Origin: Levilactobacillus brevis
GTDB lineage: Bacteria; Bacillota; Bacilli; Lactobacillales; Lactobacillaceae
DNA: 64,000 nucleotides
Reading direction: 5' to 3'
NCBI GenBank assembly: GCA_021383565.1
Contig: CP079699.1
Span: 62,001-126,000 of the forward strand
The notes under the pieces are model-generated. The model ran no database searches. It was not told where the DNA came from and saw only the letters and a list, made by a program, of their open reading frames with translations. Below are positions 10,151 to 20,590 of this stretch, in pieces. How positions within the stretch are numbered: position 1 is the stretch's first letter; each line of letters starts with the position of its first letter. The position numbers were made by a program, and so were the translations under genes.

Positions 10151-10732
10151 ATTAAAGCAGATGAAATCTTCCAAGCCATTCAAGCCGATCCTCAGAACCA
10201 AGACTTCACGCGACAGGGGATTCAGCCCCTATATCACGTGGCGCGGACGGCAGAGATTCTGTTAGTCAGTCAGGCCCCGAGTCGGCGAGCCCAGGCGTCG
10301 ATGACCTTCTGGGACGATGCGAGCGGAAACCGGCTACGAGATTGGATGGGCGTGACCAAGGAACAGTTCTATCACTCGGGCAAAGTGGCCGTTTTGCCGT
10401 TGGACTTTTATTATCCGGGTAAGCACGCACACGGTGGGGATCTCCCGCCACGGCCGGGTTTTGCAGATAAATGGCACGAACCGCTCTTGGCCTTAATGCC
10501 GCAGATTAAGCTGACCTTGCTGATCGGCCAGTACGCCCAGAAATACTATCTGCCGCAACGGGAGAAGACGCTGACGGCAACGGTGGCCCACTATCGCGAC
10601 TACCTGCCGACTTACTTTCCCCTGGTTCATCCGTCACCGCTAAACTATGGCTGGATGAACCGAAATCCATGGTTTGCAGCCGAGGTCGTGCCGGAACTTC
10701 AGGCGCGTGTTCAGCCGTTGATTCAATCATGA
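10151..10732 (+). CDS. Uracil-DNA glycosylase-family protein, start codon unclear
   Basis: The product resembles the UDG-superfamily proteins of lactobacilli. It has ILLVSQAPSRRAQ, then WDDASGNRLRDWMG, and the C-terminal HPSPLN motif that matches the UDG leucine-loop type HPSP. The frame is open from 10130, and its early codons read as plausible protein (EIFQAIQADPQNQDF), but no ATG, GTG or TTG occurs before GTG 10238. The listed start is an ATT at 10151, nine bases after AGAGG; using GTG 10238 would remove about 29 likely family residues. The native start may have been lost when the adjacent AT-rich cassette arrived. Product activity is inferred from the superfamily only. Confidence 0.6.
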   Translation: MKADEIFQAIQADPQNQDFTRQGIQPLYHVARTAEILLVSQAPSRRAQASMTFWDDASGNRLRDWMGVTKEQFYHSGKVAVLPLDFYYPGKHAHGGDLPPRPGFADKWHEPLLALMPQIKLTLLIGQYAQKYYLPQREKTLTATVAHYRDYLPTYFPLVHPSPLNYGWMNRNPWFAAEVVPELQARVQPLIQS

Positions 10733-10761
10733 AAATTAACGCAATTTAACAAGAAAATTAT

Positions 10762-10866
10762 AGCGCGCCAGGTCACGGAAACGTTGATCTGACGCGCTTT
10801 CATTTACAAATAAATTTGTAAGACGTTTGGCTGGTATTGTCCCATAAAATCCGGCATGATAGCTAG
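10762..10866 (+). repeat. Terminator plus conserved tail module, copy 1
   Basis: The module starts with the hairpin AGCGCG..CGCGCT plus TTTC (10762-10802), acting as terminator of the glycosylase-family gene, followed by TTTGTAAG, GGCTGGTATT and AAATCCGGCATGAT. A second copy with the same order lies at 19243-19352 after the ROK kinase gene. The function of the tail is unknown; it may include a promoter. Confidence 0.6.
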
Positions 10867-10880
10867 GTGAGGTGAAGCGT

Positions 10881-11075
10881 GTGAAGATTGAAAAGGGCCG
10901 AGTTAATCCGCAATTGGTTGCAGAGCTGCAGGGGGCACTAGGAACGCCGCTGACGCAGGCCGCGTTGATTCAACTGTTGTATGGGGAGTCGTCAGTTAGC
11001 GTGTCGAGCGCGAAAGACTTAGCCACTGAGCCGGGTCTCCAGCGAGAGCAGCACCCAAATGGGGGCTGCGAGTAG
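10881..11075 (+). CDS. Small hypothetical protein
   Basis: This is a possible 64-residue protein, MKIEKGRVNPQ.., with a hydrophilic, partly amphipathic composition and no recognised domain. The GTG at 10881 is preceded by AGGTGAGGTG seven bases upstream, a good ribosome binding site; another GTG at 10872 is within that site. It sits alone between the glycosylase-family gene and xylQ, directly after the copy 1 repeat module. A coding role is plausible but unproven. Confidence 0.4.
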   Translation: MKIEKGRVNPQLVAELQGALGTPLTQAALIQLLYGESSVSVSSAKDLATEPGLQREQHPNGGCE

Positions 11076-11095
11076 TCGAAGCTAGTCAAAAATTA

Positions 11096-11156
11096 CGCAA
11101 AAAAATCCTCGCGCTACCAGCGACTCGCAGTTCGCTAGTGACACGAGGATTCTCAA
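11096..11156 (-). terminator. xylQ terminator
   Basis: On the minus strand a hairpin with AATCCTCG and CGAGGATT arms is followed by TTTTTTTGCG, a classic intrinsic terminator for xylQ. The plus-strand version lacks a good T-tract. Confidence 0.8.
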
Positions 11157-11179
11157 ACAAATTTAACTGAAATTCAGGA

Positions 11180-13468
11180 TTACAGGTTGATGGTTACAGT
11201 GTCGCCAGATAAGGCAGCCTTCGTAACTTTACCGTTTTCGTGAACTAGGATCGTGTTGGAACCAGTCAAGCCGGTAGCACTAACCTTGAGTTCATTACCG
11301 TGGCGTTCAACCGTGACCTTGCCAGCGTCGTGACCCTTTTGGTCAACGACAGTCGTGCTGGTCGTTCCTTCATGCATATCGAAGAGGTGAATGTCCAAGT
11401 CTTTGGTGAAATCGTAATCGGCGTGAACGGCCTTTGGATTCCGCAAAAGAATGGTGTTGTCGCGAGCCAAGACTGGCAGGCTTAATTCGTCGTAGTTCAA
11501 GCTGAGCCACTTACCGTCTTTGATATCGTAGAATTCATTGTCGTCAATAATGCTGGTCCACTTGCCGGCTGGCAGGTAGAGGTTGACGTGACCTTCATGG
11601 TTGAAGACTGGGGCAACCAGTAATTGACTCCCAAACATGTATTGGTTATCCAACGTATGGGTAGACAGGTCGTCTTGGAATTCGAACCACATTGGCCGCA
11701 TTACGGGGTTCCCGTAGGCCGTATCGTGAGCGGCTTGCGTGTACAGGTAAGGCATTAAGGACAACTTCAAGTTAACGAACTTCCGCGTGTTATCAACGGC
11801 TTCGTCATCGAAGTTCCATGGTACCCGGTAAACATTGCTACCATGGTAACGACTGTGGGAAGATAACAGGCCAAATTGCGTCCAGCGCTTGTACAGATCT
11901 GGCGTAGGCGTATCGGGACCATCTTCGAACCCACCAATATCGTGGCTCCAGAAGGCAAATCCAGAACTCAGGAAGGACAGCCCACCATGTAAGGTATCGG
12001 ACATGTTCTTGAAGTTAGATAAGGCGTCACCACCCCAGTGTAATGGGTACTTCTGGGAACCAACCGTTGCGGAACGTGCAAAGACAACCGCTTCATCTTC
12101 ACCCTTAACTTCTTGGATCGTCTCGAAGACGGCCTTGTTGTATTGCAGGGTGTAGTAGTTGTGTTCGCGCTTAGGATCAGAGCCATCGAAGAAGACAGCA
12201 TCGTCAACTGGAATCCGTTCACCAAAGTCGGTCTTGAAGCAGTCAACACCCATGTCAAGCAGGGCCTTTAACTTACTCTTGTACCACTTGGTTGCTTCAG
12301 GGTTGGTGAAGTCAACGAAGGCGTTGCCGGCTTGCCAGAGGTCCCATTGCCAGATATTGCCATCTTCGCGTTTAACGAAGTAGCCCTTCTTCTTGCCTTC
12401 TTCAAACATCTTACCCTTTTGGGCGATGTATGGGTTCAACCAGACACAAACTTTGATGCCCCGGTCATGAATCTTCTTGATTAAGCCTTCTGGATCAGGG
12501 AATTCGTCGCGGTCCCATTCCATGTTGGACCATTCGAAGCCCTTTTGCCAGAAGCAGTCAAAGTGGAAGACATCCAATGGAATGTTGTGTTCCTTCATCC
12601 CATCGATAAACTTCAAGACAGTCTTTTCACTGTAATCAGTGGTAAAGGATGTCGTCAACCAGAGACCGAATGACCATGCTGGTGGTAATTGCATCTGACC
12701 GGTTAATTCAGTGTAACGGTGCAAGATTTCTTGTGGTGTTGGGCCGTAGATCACGTAGTATTGAAGAGATTGACCTTCAGTACTGAATTGAACCCGGTCA
12801 ACGTTTTCTGAAGTGATTTCAAAGTCAACGGGTTGTGGTTGGTCAACGAAGACCCCGTAGCCAGCATCCGTTAAGTAGAATGGAATGTTCTTGTAAGATT
12901 GTTCGGAAGCAGTCCCACCATCTTGGTTATCGATGCGAACTTCTTGGCCGTTCTTAACAAAGTTCCCGAAGCGCTCACCTAAACCGTAAACCTTGTCTTC
13001 CACACCAACGGAGAGTTGTTCACGCATGTAGTCAATATTCGTTGACTTGTCGTGAATGACCCCTTGGGCCTTGTCCAGCGATTGAGTTAACAGGTGGTCG
13101 CCGTGTAAGAAGTCGAGTTGGAAAGCACTCTTAAATGGAATCCGGGCAGTCAAGTCACCTGACTTGTAGGTTAATTCTTTGTCACCAGTGGTGATGGCAA
13201 CGTCAGGGTTTTGATTGTTGATTTCGTAGGAAGGGCCCTTAGTGTCCTGATCGAAGTGGGTCAGCTTGACACCGATGACACCTTCAATGGGAGAAGTCAG
13301 GTTAATCGTACTCATCCCAAGGTTAAGTTCATCGCCCCGTTCGTTAATGAACTTGAAGGGTGCGTAGAGCGTTAATTCTTTATCCGTCTTCTTATAGTCG
13401 AAGACTTCACGTGGTGATTCAATTTGGTATTGTGGTCGGTCTAGCCAGTAGCCATTCGTAAACTTCAT
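11180..13468 (-). CDS. xylQ: Alpha-xylosidase (GH31), isoprimeverose hydrolase type
   Basis: This 762-residue GH31 enzyme resembles YicI and L. pentosus XylQ. Active-site elements are visible: FHFDCFWQKGFEW (substrate-binding), the nucleophile region FKTDFGERIP and the acid/base region around HWGGD, preceded by ARSATVGSQKYP. It would release xylose from isoprimeverose and related alpha-xylosides in the cytoplasm; no signal peptide is seen. It is divergent from the xylP-type transporter gene, with matched promoters, cre sites and palindromes between them, indicating shared control by carbon catabolite repression and probably the ROK repressor. The substrate could also be another alpha-xyloside. 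Confidence 0.88.
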   Translation of the reverse strand: MKFTNGYWLDRPQYQIESPREVFDYKKTDKELTLYAPFKFINERGDELNLGMSTINLTSPIEGVIGVKLTHFDQDTKGPSYEINNQNPDVAITTGDKELTYKSGDLTARIPFKSAFQLDFLHGDHLLTQSLDKAQGVIHDKSTNIDYMREQLSVGVEDKVYGLGERFGNFVKNGQEVRIDNQDGGTASEQSYKNIPFYLTDAGYGVFVDQPQPVDFEITSENVDRVQFSTEGQSLQYYVIYGPTPQEILHRYTELTGQMQLPPAWSFGLWLTTSFTTDYSEKTVLKFIDGMKEHNIPLDVFHFDCFWQKGFEWSNMEWDRDEFPDPEGLIKKIHDRGIKVCVWLNPYIAQKGKMFEEGKKKGYFVKREDGNIWQWDLWQAGNAFVDFTNPEATKWYKSKLKALLDMGVDCFKTDFGERIPVDDAVFFDGSDPKREHNYYTLQYNKAVFETIQEVKGEDEAVVFARSATVGSQKYPLHWGGDALSNFKNMSDTLHGGLSFLSSGFAFWSHDIGGFEDGPDTPTPDLYKRWTQFGLLSSHSRYHGSNVYRVPWNFDDEAVDNTRKFVNLKLSLMPYLYTQAAHDTAYGNPVMRPMWFEFQDDLSTHTLDNQYMFGSQLLVAPVFNHEGHVNLYLPAGKWTSIIDDNEFYDIKDGKWLSLNYDELSLPVLARDNTILLRNPKAVHADYDFTKDLDIHLFDMHEGTTSTTVVDQKGHDAGKVTVERHGNELKVSATGLTGSNTILVHENGKVTKAALSGDTVTINL

Positions 13469-13494
13469 GGATAAACACCTCTTGAATTTTTTAG

Positions 13495-13507
13495 GAAATT
13501 GAATTTC
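13495..13507. promoter_or_regulatory. Palindromic operator candidate near xylQ
   Basis: GAAATTGAATTTC is a perfect 6-1-6 palindrome inside a longer near-palindrome (TTAGGAAATT-G-AATTTCTTAA). A near-identical site lies at 13888-13900 in front of xylP. It is a likely binding site of the ROK repressor encoded downstream. Confidence 0.6.
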
Positions 13508-13522
13508 TTAATCGACAAACCC

Positions 13523-13559
13523 AGTGTACGTTGCCAAATCCGAAATGTCAACGCTTACA
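13523..13559 (-). promoter_or_regulatory. xylQ promoter with overlapping cre site
   Basis: On the minus strand TTGACA (13551-13546), a 17-base spacer and TACACT (13528-13523). A CcpA-type cre, TGTCAACGCTTACA, at 13546-13559 fits TGWNANCGNTNWCA and overlaps the -35. Confidence 0.8.
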
Positions 13560-13850
13560 TTACGCTAATTTTGCGTGCCTAACGAGCCACACGGCGCCAC
13601 GTTGGGGGCGTTATACGGTGAACGGTCTCCAAAAATAATTTTTTAGCTGGCTAGTGTCTCACCGGCGCGTTCACTATCAGAAGTTAGCCGTTAGTTGTGA
13701 GTTATCGACAGCTAACTTAATTAAAAGGGCATAATCTTAATAGGTAACGATAAAATTCTCAAATTTAATAATTGACGCTGAAATCTTATCAGATCGGGCT
13801 TGCCGGCCAAACACCAGTGGGGTAAATGATTTGGCATAATGAAAATTATA

Positions 13851-13879
13851 TTGACAACTGAAAGCGGTTACAGTATGCT
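13851..13879 (+). promoter_or_regulatory. xylP promoter with overlapping cre site
   Basis: TTGACA at 13851-13856, a 17-base spacer and TATGCT at 13874-13879. The cre TGAAAGCGGTTACA at 13859-13872 fills the spacer, so CcpA binding would block polymerase. Confidence 0.85.
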
Positions 13880-13887
13880 ATGCATTG

Positions 13888-13900
13888 AAAATTGAATTTC
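13888..13900. promoter_or_regulatory. Palindromic operator candidate near xylP
   Basis: AAAATTGAATTTC, one base different from the site at 13495-13507. It lies just downstream of the xylP -10, where a repressor would block initiation. Confidence 0.55.
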
Positions 13901-13973
13901 TTTGAACGTCGACGGTTTTGCCATTACTTTCAATCTTCATTATTCGATTCATAACTTATAGAGGTGGGTACTT

Positions 13974-15377
13974 ATGAGTGAAAATGCTCCTAAAGTCGCC
14001 GTTACCACGAAGAACATGGTGCCATGGAATGAACGAATCGCTTATAGTTTTAGTGATTTCGCCTGCAACCTGTCCTTCCAAATGGTCGGGACGTACTTAA
14101 TGATTTTCTACACTGATACTTTTGGTCTCAGTGCCGCAGCTGTTGGGACGTTGTTCCTGGTTGCCCGGATCGTGGATGCCTTTGATGGGCCATTCTGGGG
14201 AATCATGATTGACCATACACATACTAAGTGGGGGAAGAGTCGGCCGTACTGGTTATGGTTCTCCATTCCATTTGCCGTCTTCTGTGTCCTGGTCTTTACC
14301 ACGCCAAGCATGAGCTTAACGTGGAAATTAGTTTGGGCGTACATAACCTATATTGGGGTTGATGTCCTTTACTCGGCCGTCAATATTCCGATTACTTCTA
14401 TCTTGCCATCATTAACTAGCAATCCTCAAGAACGGGTTACGTTGTCTACGATTCGGCAATTCATGGGAACTGCCGGTGCCACCATCATTACTGGGATTAC
14501 CTTAACGATGGTTGCCTTCTTCGGTCATGGTTCAACGACGAGTGCTCGTGGCTGGTTCATCTGGGCCTTGATTGTTGGGGTTATCGTTGTGATTATCTTC
14601 GGCTTTGTCTTCAAGTACACGACTGAACGGGTTCAAACCAAGAGCTCCCGGAAGTCTATTCCAATCAAAGATTCTCTGCGTGCCTTGAAGCGTAACTGGC
14701 CATGGGCCATCATCATCTTCATCAACTTTATCTACTGGATGGGGATGCAGACGCGTTCACAAGTTACGGTTTACTTCTTCAAGTACAACATGCACGATGC
14801 AACGTTAGCTTCATTTGTTCTGAGTTTACAAATCGTTGCCTTGGTTGCCGTGGTCTTAACACCATGGACCTCCAAGTTAATCGGTAAGCGGAACACCATG
14901 TTAGTTGGGATGATTCTTGCCGTTATTGGTCAATTGATGTTGAGCTTTGGTGCGAACAACTTGAGTGTCACGATGATCATTATCGCGACGATCGTTGGGT
15001 ACTTAGGAACTGGTTACGTTTCTGGTTTGATCGCTGTTATGTTGGCCGATGCCGTTGACTATGGTGAATGGAAGAACGGTGTCCGTGCCGAAGGGATTGT
15101 TACCTCATTCTCCAGTTTCAGTGCCAAGTTAGGTATGGGTATTGGTGGTGTGATCACTGGTTGGATTTTATCTGCCACTGGTTACGTTGCCAACCAAACC
15201 CAAACTGCAGGCGCCCTGCATGGGATTGAATTGAACTACATTTGGGTGCCACTGTTAGGCTTCGCCCTTTCCGGAATTGCCCTGTTGTTCTACCACGTAG
15301 ATGGTATTGAAGGCAAGATGCAAAGTGACTTAGCTGAAAAGCATGCCCGTGAAAATGCGGAAGATGATGACGACTAA
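13974..15377 (+). CDS. xylP: GPH-family glycoside/cation symporter, isoprimeverose type
   Basis: This 467-residue membrane protein of the glycoside-pentoside-hexuronide:cation symporter family has about 12 hydrophobic segments. Family motifs include YSFSDFACNLSF near residue 24, FLVARIVDAFDGPFWG and DHTHTKWGKSRPYWLW in the first half, and GEWKNGVRAEG in the second. The acidic C-terminal tail (NAEDDDD) is short: no EIIA-like regulatory domain is fused. Pairing with a divergent GH31 alpha-xylosidase matches the XylP-XylQ isoprimeverose pair of L. pentosus. An AGAGGTGGG ribosome binding site precedes the ATG. Confidence 0.88.
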   Translation: MSENAPKVAVTTKNMVPWNERIAYSFSDFACNLSFQMVGTYLMIFYTDTFGLSAAAVGTLFLVARIVDAFDGPFWGIMIDHTHTKWGKSRPYWLWFSIPFAVFCVLVFTTPSMSLTWKLVWAYITYIGVDVLYSAVNIPITSILPSLTSNPQERVTLSTIRQFMGTAGATIITGITLTMVAFFGHGSTTSARGWFIWALIVGVIVVIIFGFVFKYTTERVQTKSSRKSIPIKDSLRALKRNWPWAIIIFINFIYWMGMQTRSQVTVYFFKYNMHDATLASFVLSLQIVALVAVVLTPWTSKLIGKRNTMLVGMILAVIGQLMLSFGANNLSVTMIIIATIVGYLGTGYVSGLIAVMLADAVDYGEWKNGVRAEGIVTSFSSFSAKLGMGIGGVITGWILSATGYVANQTQTAGALHGIELNYIWVPLLGFALSGIALLFYHVDGIEGKMQSDLAEKHARENAEDDDD

Positions 15378-15399
15378 AAAATCAAAGTGAGTGAACGGC

Positions 15400-16557
15400 A
15401 TGATTATCAATAAGGATGTGATGCGCGATCACAATGAGCGTTCGGTACTCCAAGCCATTGTGAACCATGGGCCCATTTCGCGAAACGAAATTTCCAAGTT
15501 ACTCGGCTTAAATAAGGTGACGGTGTCCGACATTGTTGGGCGGTTCATCGAACGTAAGCTGGTCTCCAGTCAGGGGGAGGCCGCTGCCAAGCCAGGCAGT
15601 GGTCGACGCGCAGAATTGGTGGCGTTTAACGCCACGTACGGCTACGTGATTAACTTCAGCATTTCCGGAGATGTTCTCCGCATGGTGGTGACCCAACTGG
15701 ACGGCCGGGCCTTGGAACACAGCGAAAGTCCCTTGCATTGCCCCAACGTTGATGAGATTATTTCGAAAATGACGGATATGATCGAGCAGCTGCCGACCTT
15801 TGAAGTCGACAATGGCCTTCAAGCCATCTCGATCGCCATCTTCGGTAGTGTCTATCAGGGTGAAATCGTCACGTCACCGTTTGTCGATTTTGGCGACTTT
15901 GACCTTGTGGGCTACTTTAAGCAGCACTACCACGTGCCAGTCATCCTGGAAAATGAGGCCAACCTCTCTGCCGTCTTCGAGCAAGATTTCAGTAAGCAAG
16001 AGCTTCAGAGCATCGTGTCCGTCAGTATCCATGAGGGCATCGGTGCCGGAATTCTGGTGAACAAGCAACTCTACCGTGGCAATTACGGTCGGGCCGGCGA
16101 GATCGGTCAGATTGCGATTCAGCGGCCGGGTGAACGACGCCAGCGGTTGGCTAATCTCCCCAGTTTTGACAGTGAGTGGTCCGAGGCGGCCGTGTTGCGC
16201 AAGGCAGCCAAGCTTAAGGGTGTCAAGCACTACACGTTATCAGAGCTGGTGACGGCGATGAATCAGGATGATGCGGCTATTGCTGGGTTGTTGGAGGATT
16301 TCTGCTACTACCTGGCGATGGTGACCAGCGACTTGATTGCCGCTTACGATCCGCAGATGGTCTTCTTCAACTCACCGTTGATTGAACGATTGCCGGAAAT
16401 CTTGAAAAACATCCAGATGAAGCTGAGCTATATGCCGCTGGTACCGCCGCTGGTAATGTCCAAGGACGCAAAGGATGCGACCTTACTGGGCGGTGCATCG
16501 CTGGCCATTCATCAGGTGTTGGATATGCCAAATACACGTTTGATTTTTCATCATTAG
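15400..16557 (+). CDS. ROK-family transcriptional repressor (XylR-like)
   Basis: The 385-residue product has an N-terminal winged helix-turn-helix (ISRNEISKLLGLNKVTVSDIV, about 27-48, and RFIERKLVS) followed by a ROK sugar-kinase-like domain with GAGILVNKQLYRGNYGRAGEIGQ. Repressors of this type sense sugars such as xylose or glucose. It lies 22 bases after xylP and is probably co-transcribed, so it likely controls the palindromes in the xylQ-xylP interval. The ATG at 15400 is preferred over GTG 15391 because AAAGTGAG fits as its ribosome binding site. Confidence 0.85.
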   Translation: MIINKDVMRDHNERSVLQAIVNHGPISRNEISKLLGLNKVTVSDIVGRFIERKLVSSQGEAAAKPGSGRRAELVAFNATYGYVINFSISGDVLRMVVTQLDGRALEHSESPLHCPNVDEIISKMTDMIEQLPTFEVDNGLQAISIAIFGSVYQGEIVTSPFVDFGDFDLVGYFKQHYHVPVILENEANLSAVFEQDFSKQELQSIVSVSIHEGIGAGILVNKQLYRGNYGRAGEIGQIAIQRPGERRQRLANLPSFDSEWSEAAVLRKAAKLKGVKHYTLSELVTAMNQDDAAIAGLLEDFCYYLAMVTSDLIAAYDPQMVFFNSPLIERLPEILKNIQMKLSYMPLVPPLVMSKDAKDATLLGGASLAIHQVLDMPNTRLIFHH

Positions 16558-16564
16558 ACTTCAC

Positions 16565-16614
16565 GAAGGTACGGGACGTACGGCTACTATGGGCTGGGCG
16601 GGCCCGTACCTTTT
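16565..16614 (+). terminator. Terminator after the ROK repressor
   Basis: AAGGTACGGG and CCCGTACCTT arms enclose a structured loop, followed by TTTTC. It ends the xylP-repressor transcript. Confidence 0.8.
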
Positions 16615-16718
16615 CATTACCGCTACCTTGGCGTTAGCGGTAGAGACGGGGAAATTGGCCTACGATGACCAGCGGTTTCGCCTGCTGCGGGGATTACCTG
16701 CAGCTAAGGAGTAGGCTT

Positions 16719-16805
16719 CCGGTCCTTGCAAAGACCGCCAGTCTCACGCCCTGCCCACCGCGTTCCAGCTCATAGGCTGCGAACGGAAGGCGGCGGTCAA
16801 GGACC
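16719..16805 (-). repeat. Copy F of the dispersed structured repeat
   Basis: On the minus strand this shares the blocks GACCGCC, CCGTTCGC, CTGGAACGCGGTGGGCAGG and GGCGGTC in the same order as copies A and B. Here the outer arms GGTCCTTG (16720-16727) and CAAGGACC (16798-16805) pair perfectly. It ends right before the GH1 ribosome binding region. Confidence 0.6.
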
Positions 16806-16811
16806 ATTTAA

Positions 16812-19218
<2,407 letters not shown>

Positions 19219-19242
19219 ATTGGGCGTGATTGGGTGGCAATT

Positions 19243-19352
19243 AAAACGCGTGTCAGGTCACCAAAAAGGCGATTTGGCGCGTTTTTCGGTATAACAAAAT
19301 TTGTAAGGCGAGTGGCTGGTATTCGGGGATTAAATCCGGCATGATGGTGGGG
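19243..19352 (+). repeat. Terminator plus conserved tail module, copy 2
   Basis: AAAACGCG..CGCGTTTTT (19243-19286) terminates the GH1-kinase operon. It is followed by TTTGTAAG, TGGCTGGTATT and AAATCCGGCATGAT in the same order as the module at 10762-10866. The rest of the interval to 19560 contains no convincing gene. Confidence 0.6.
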
Positions 19353-19560
19353 TACCGAAAAAAGTTCACCGTTTCTAGTGCACCGTGAATTGACCAGAAT
19401 GCCAGGGGTGTCGTCGAATTGACGGCAAAGGGTGGAAAACGCTCTCAAATTTGGCTAAAGTAGAGGTAAACTCCCGCTACTGTTCCTGTGCGGCGGGACT
19501 GGCGACGGCCGCTAATTGGGCGACCGCCGTGACCGAAATCAACTAGAAACGAGGTAATTG

Positions 19561-20499
19561 ATGATGAAAACTTGGCAAAAAATCGTAGCTGGAACGACCG
19601 CCGTTGCCGCGGTCAGCGCGGTCAGCGTCTTGGGTGGTGCGGCCGTGGTCTATCAGGCCGCCACCAAATCGTTTAGCCGCAACCGCATCAAGACCAAACG
19701 ACGAGCTATCGCCGAGAATACGGCGGCGGACAATGCCTGGTATCTACGCCACGATCCCGTGGAGTGGACCCAAACGAGTCTTGACGGGTTAATCCTGCGG
19801 GCGAGTCTGGTGCAAGCCGAGCATCCGAGCAAGCGGGTGGCCATCTTGGCCCATGGCCTGGGCCACGCCCGCGAGCAGATGATTCCCTATGCGCGGGTCT
19901 TTCATAGCTGGGGCTACCACGTCCTAATGCCGGACGCCCGGGCCCACGGTGAGAGTGAGGGGCACACGATTGGCTATGGGTGGCCCGACCGATTGGATTA
20001 CACGGGCTGGATTAACCAGGTTATCGCCAAGTATGGGGATGACTGCGAGATCGTCTTGATGGGTATCTCCATGGGGGCCGCGACCGTCATGGCGACGGCC
20101 GGCGAGGACTTGCCGCACAACGTGAAAGCCGTGATTGCCGACTCCGGGTACGCCTCCGTCTTGGCCGAGGCGCGCTTCCGGATTCGCCATAAATACCATT
20201 TACCTACGTACCCGATTGTCCCCATCGCCGACCAGTATTCGCGCTTGGCCGAGGGCTACCGGCTGGCCGACGGGGACATTGCCGAGCAGTTGCGGCACAC
20301 GCATTTACCGTTACTGCTGATTCAGGGTGCCAACGACCAGACGGTGCCAGTGGAGAACCTGGACGTGCTCTATCGCGCGGCGGCGGGGCCTAAGGAGAAG
20401 TATCGTGACCCGCAAGCGGCCCATATTGCGACCAGAGCAGCGGACCCCGCGAAGTATGATCAGTTAATGGCGGATTTCTTGAAAAAGTATGTGGATTAA
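19561..20499 (+). CDS. Membrane-anchored alpha/beta hydrolase
   Basis: This 312-residue protein has an N-terminal hydrophobic helix (about residues 8-32) without a clear cleavage site, suggesting an anchor with the catalytic domain outside. The fold elements are LAHGLGHAREQM (oxyanion HG), the nucleophile elbow GISMGAATVM, GANDQTVPV with the acid, and a late His in QAAHIA. It resembles the YqkD/BAAT-type hydrolases annotated as acylesterases or peptidases; the substrate is unknown. ATG 19561 follows CGAGGT; 19564 is equally possible. Confidence 0.8.
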   Translation: MMKTWQKIVAGTTAVAAVSAVSVLGGAAVVYQAATKSFSRNRIKTKRRAIAENTAADNAWYLRHDPVEWTQTSLDGLILRASLVQAEHPSKRVAILAHGLGHAREQMIPYARVFHSWGYHVLMPDARAHGESEGHTIGYGWPDRLDYTGWINQVIAKYGDDCEIVLMGISMGAATVMATAGEDLPHNVKAVIADSGYASVLAEARFRIRHKYHLPTYPIVPIADQYSRLAEGYRLADGDIAEQLRHTHLPLLLIQGANDQTVPVENLDVLYRAAAGPKEKYRDPQAAHIATRAADPAKYDQLMADFLKKYVD

Positions 20500-20516
20500 G
20501 GAAGTCTAAAGGCTGG

Positions 20517-20565
20517 TTGACAAGTTTTCATTATCTGGTAACATATTAAATGGTAATCATTACTG
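20517..20565 (+). promoter_or_regulatory. Zinc transporter promoter region with Zur-like box
   Basis: TTGACA at 20517-20522 is followed by AT-rich -10 candidates around 20540-20549. Then TGGTAATCATTACTG at 20551-20565 contains the perfect palindrome GTAAT-C-ATTAC, matching the core of Gram-positive Zur boxes. It predicts zinc repression of the three transporter genes. Confidence 0.65.
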
Positions 20566-20590
20566 TTTACATATTTGGCGGAGAAATGGG

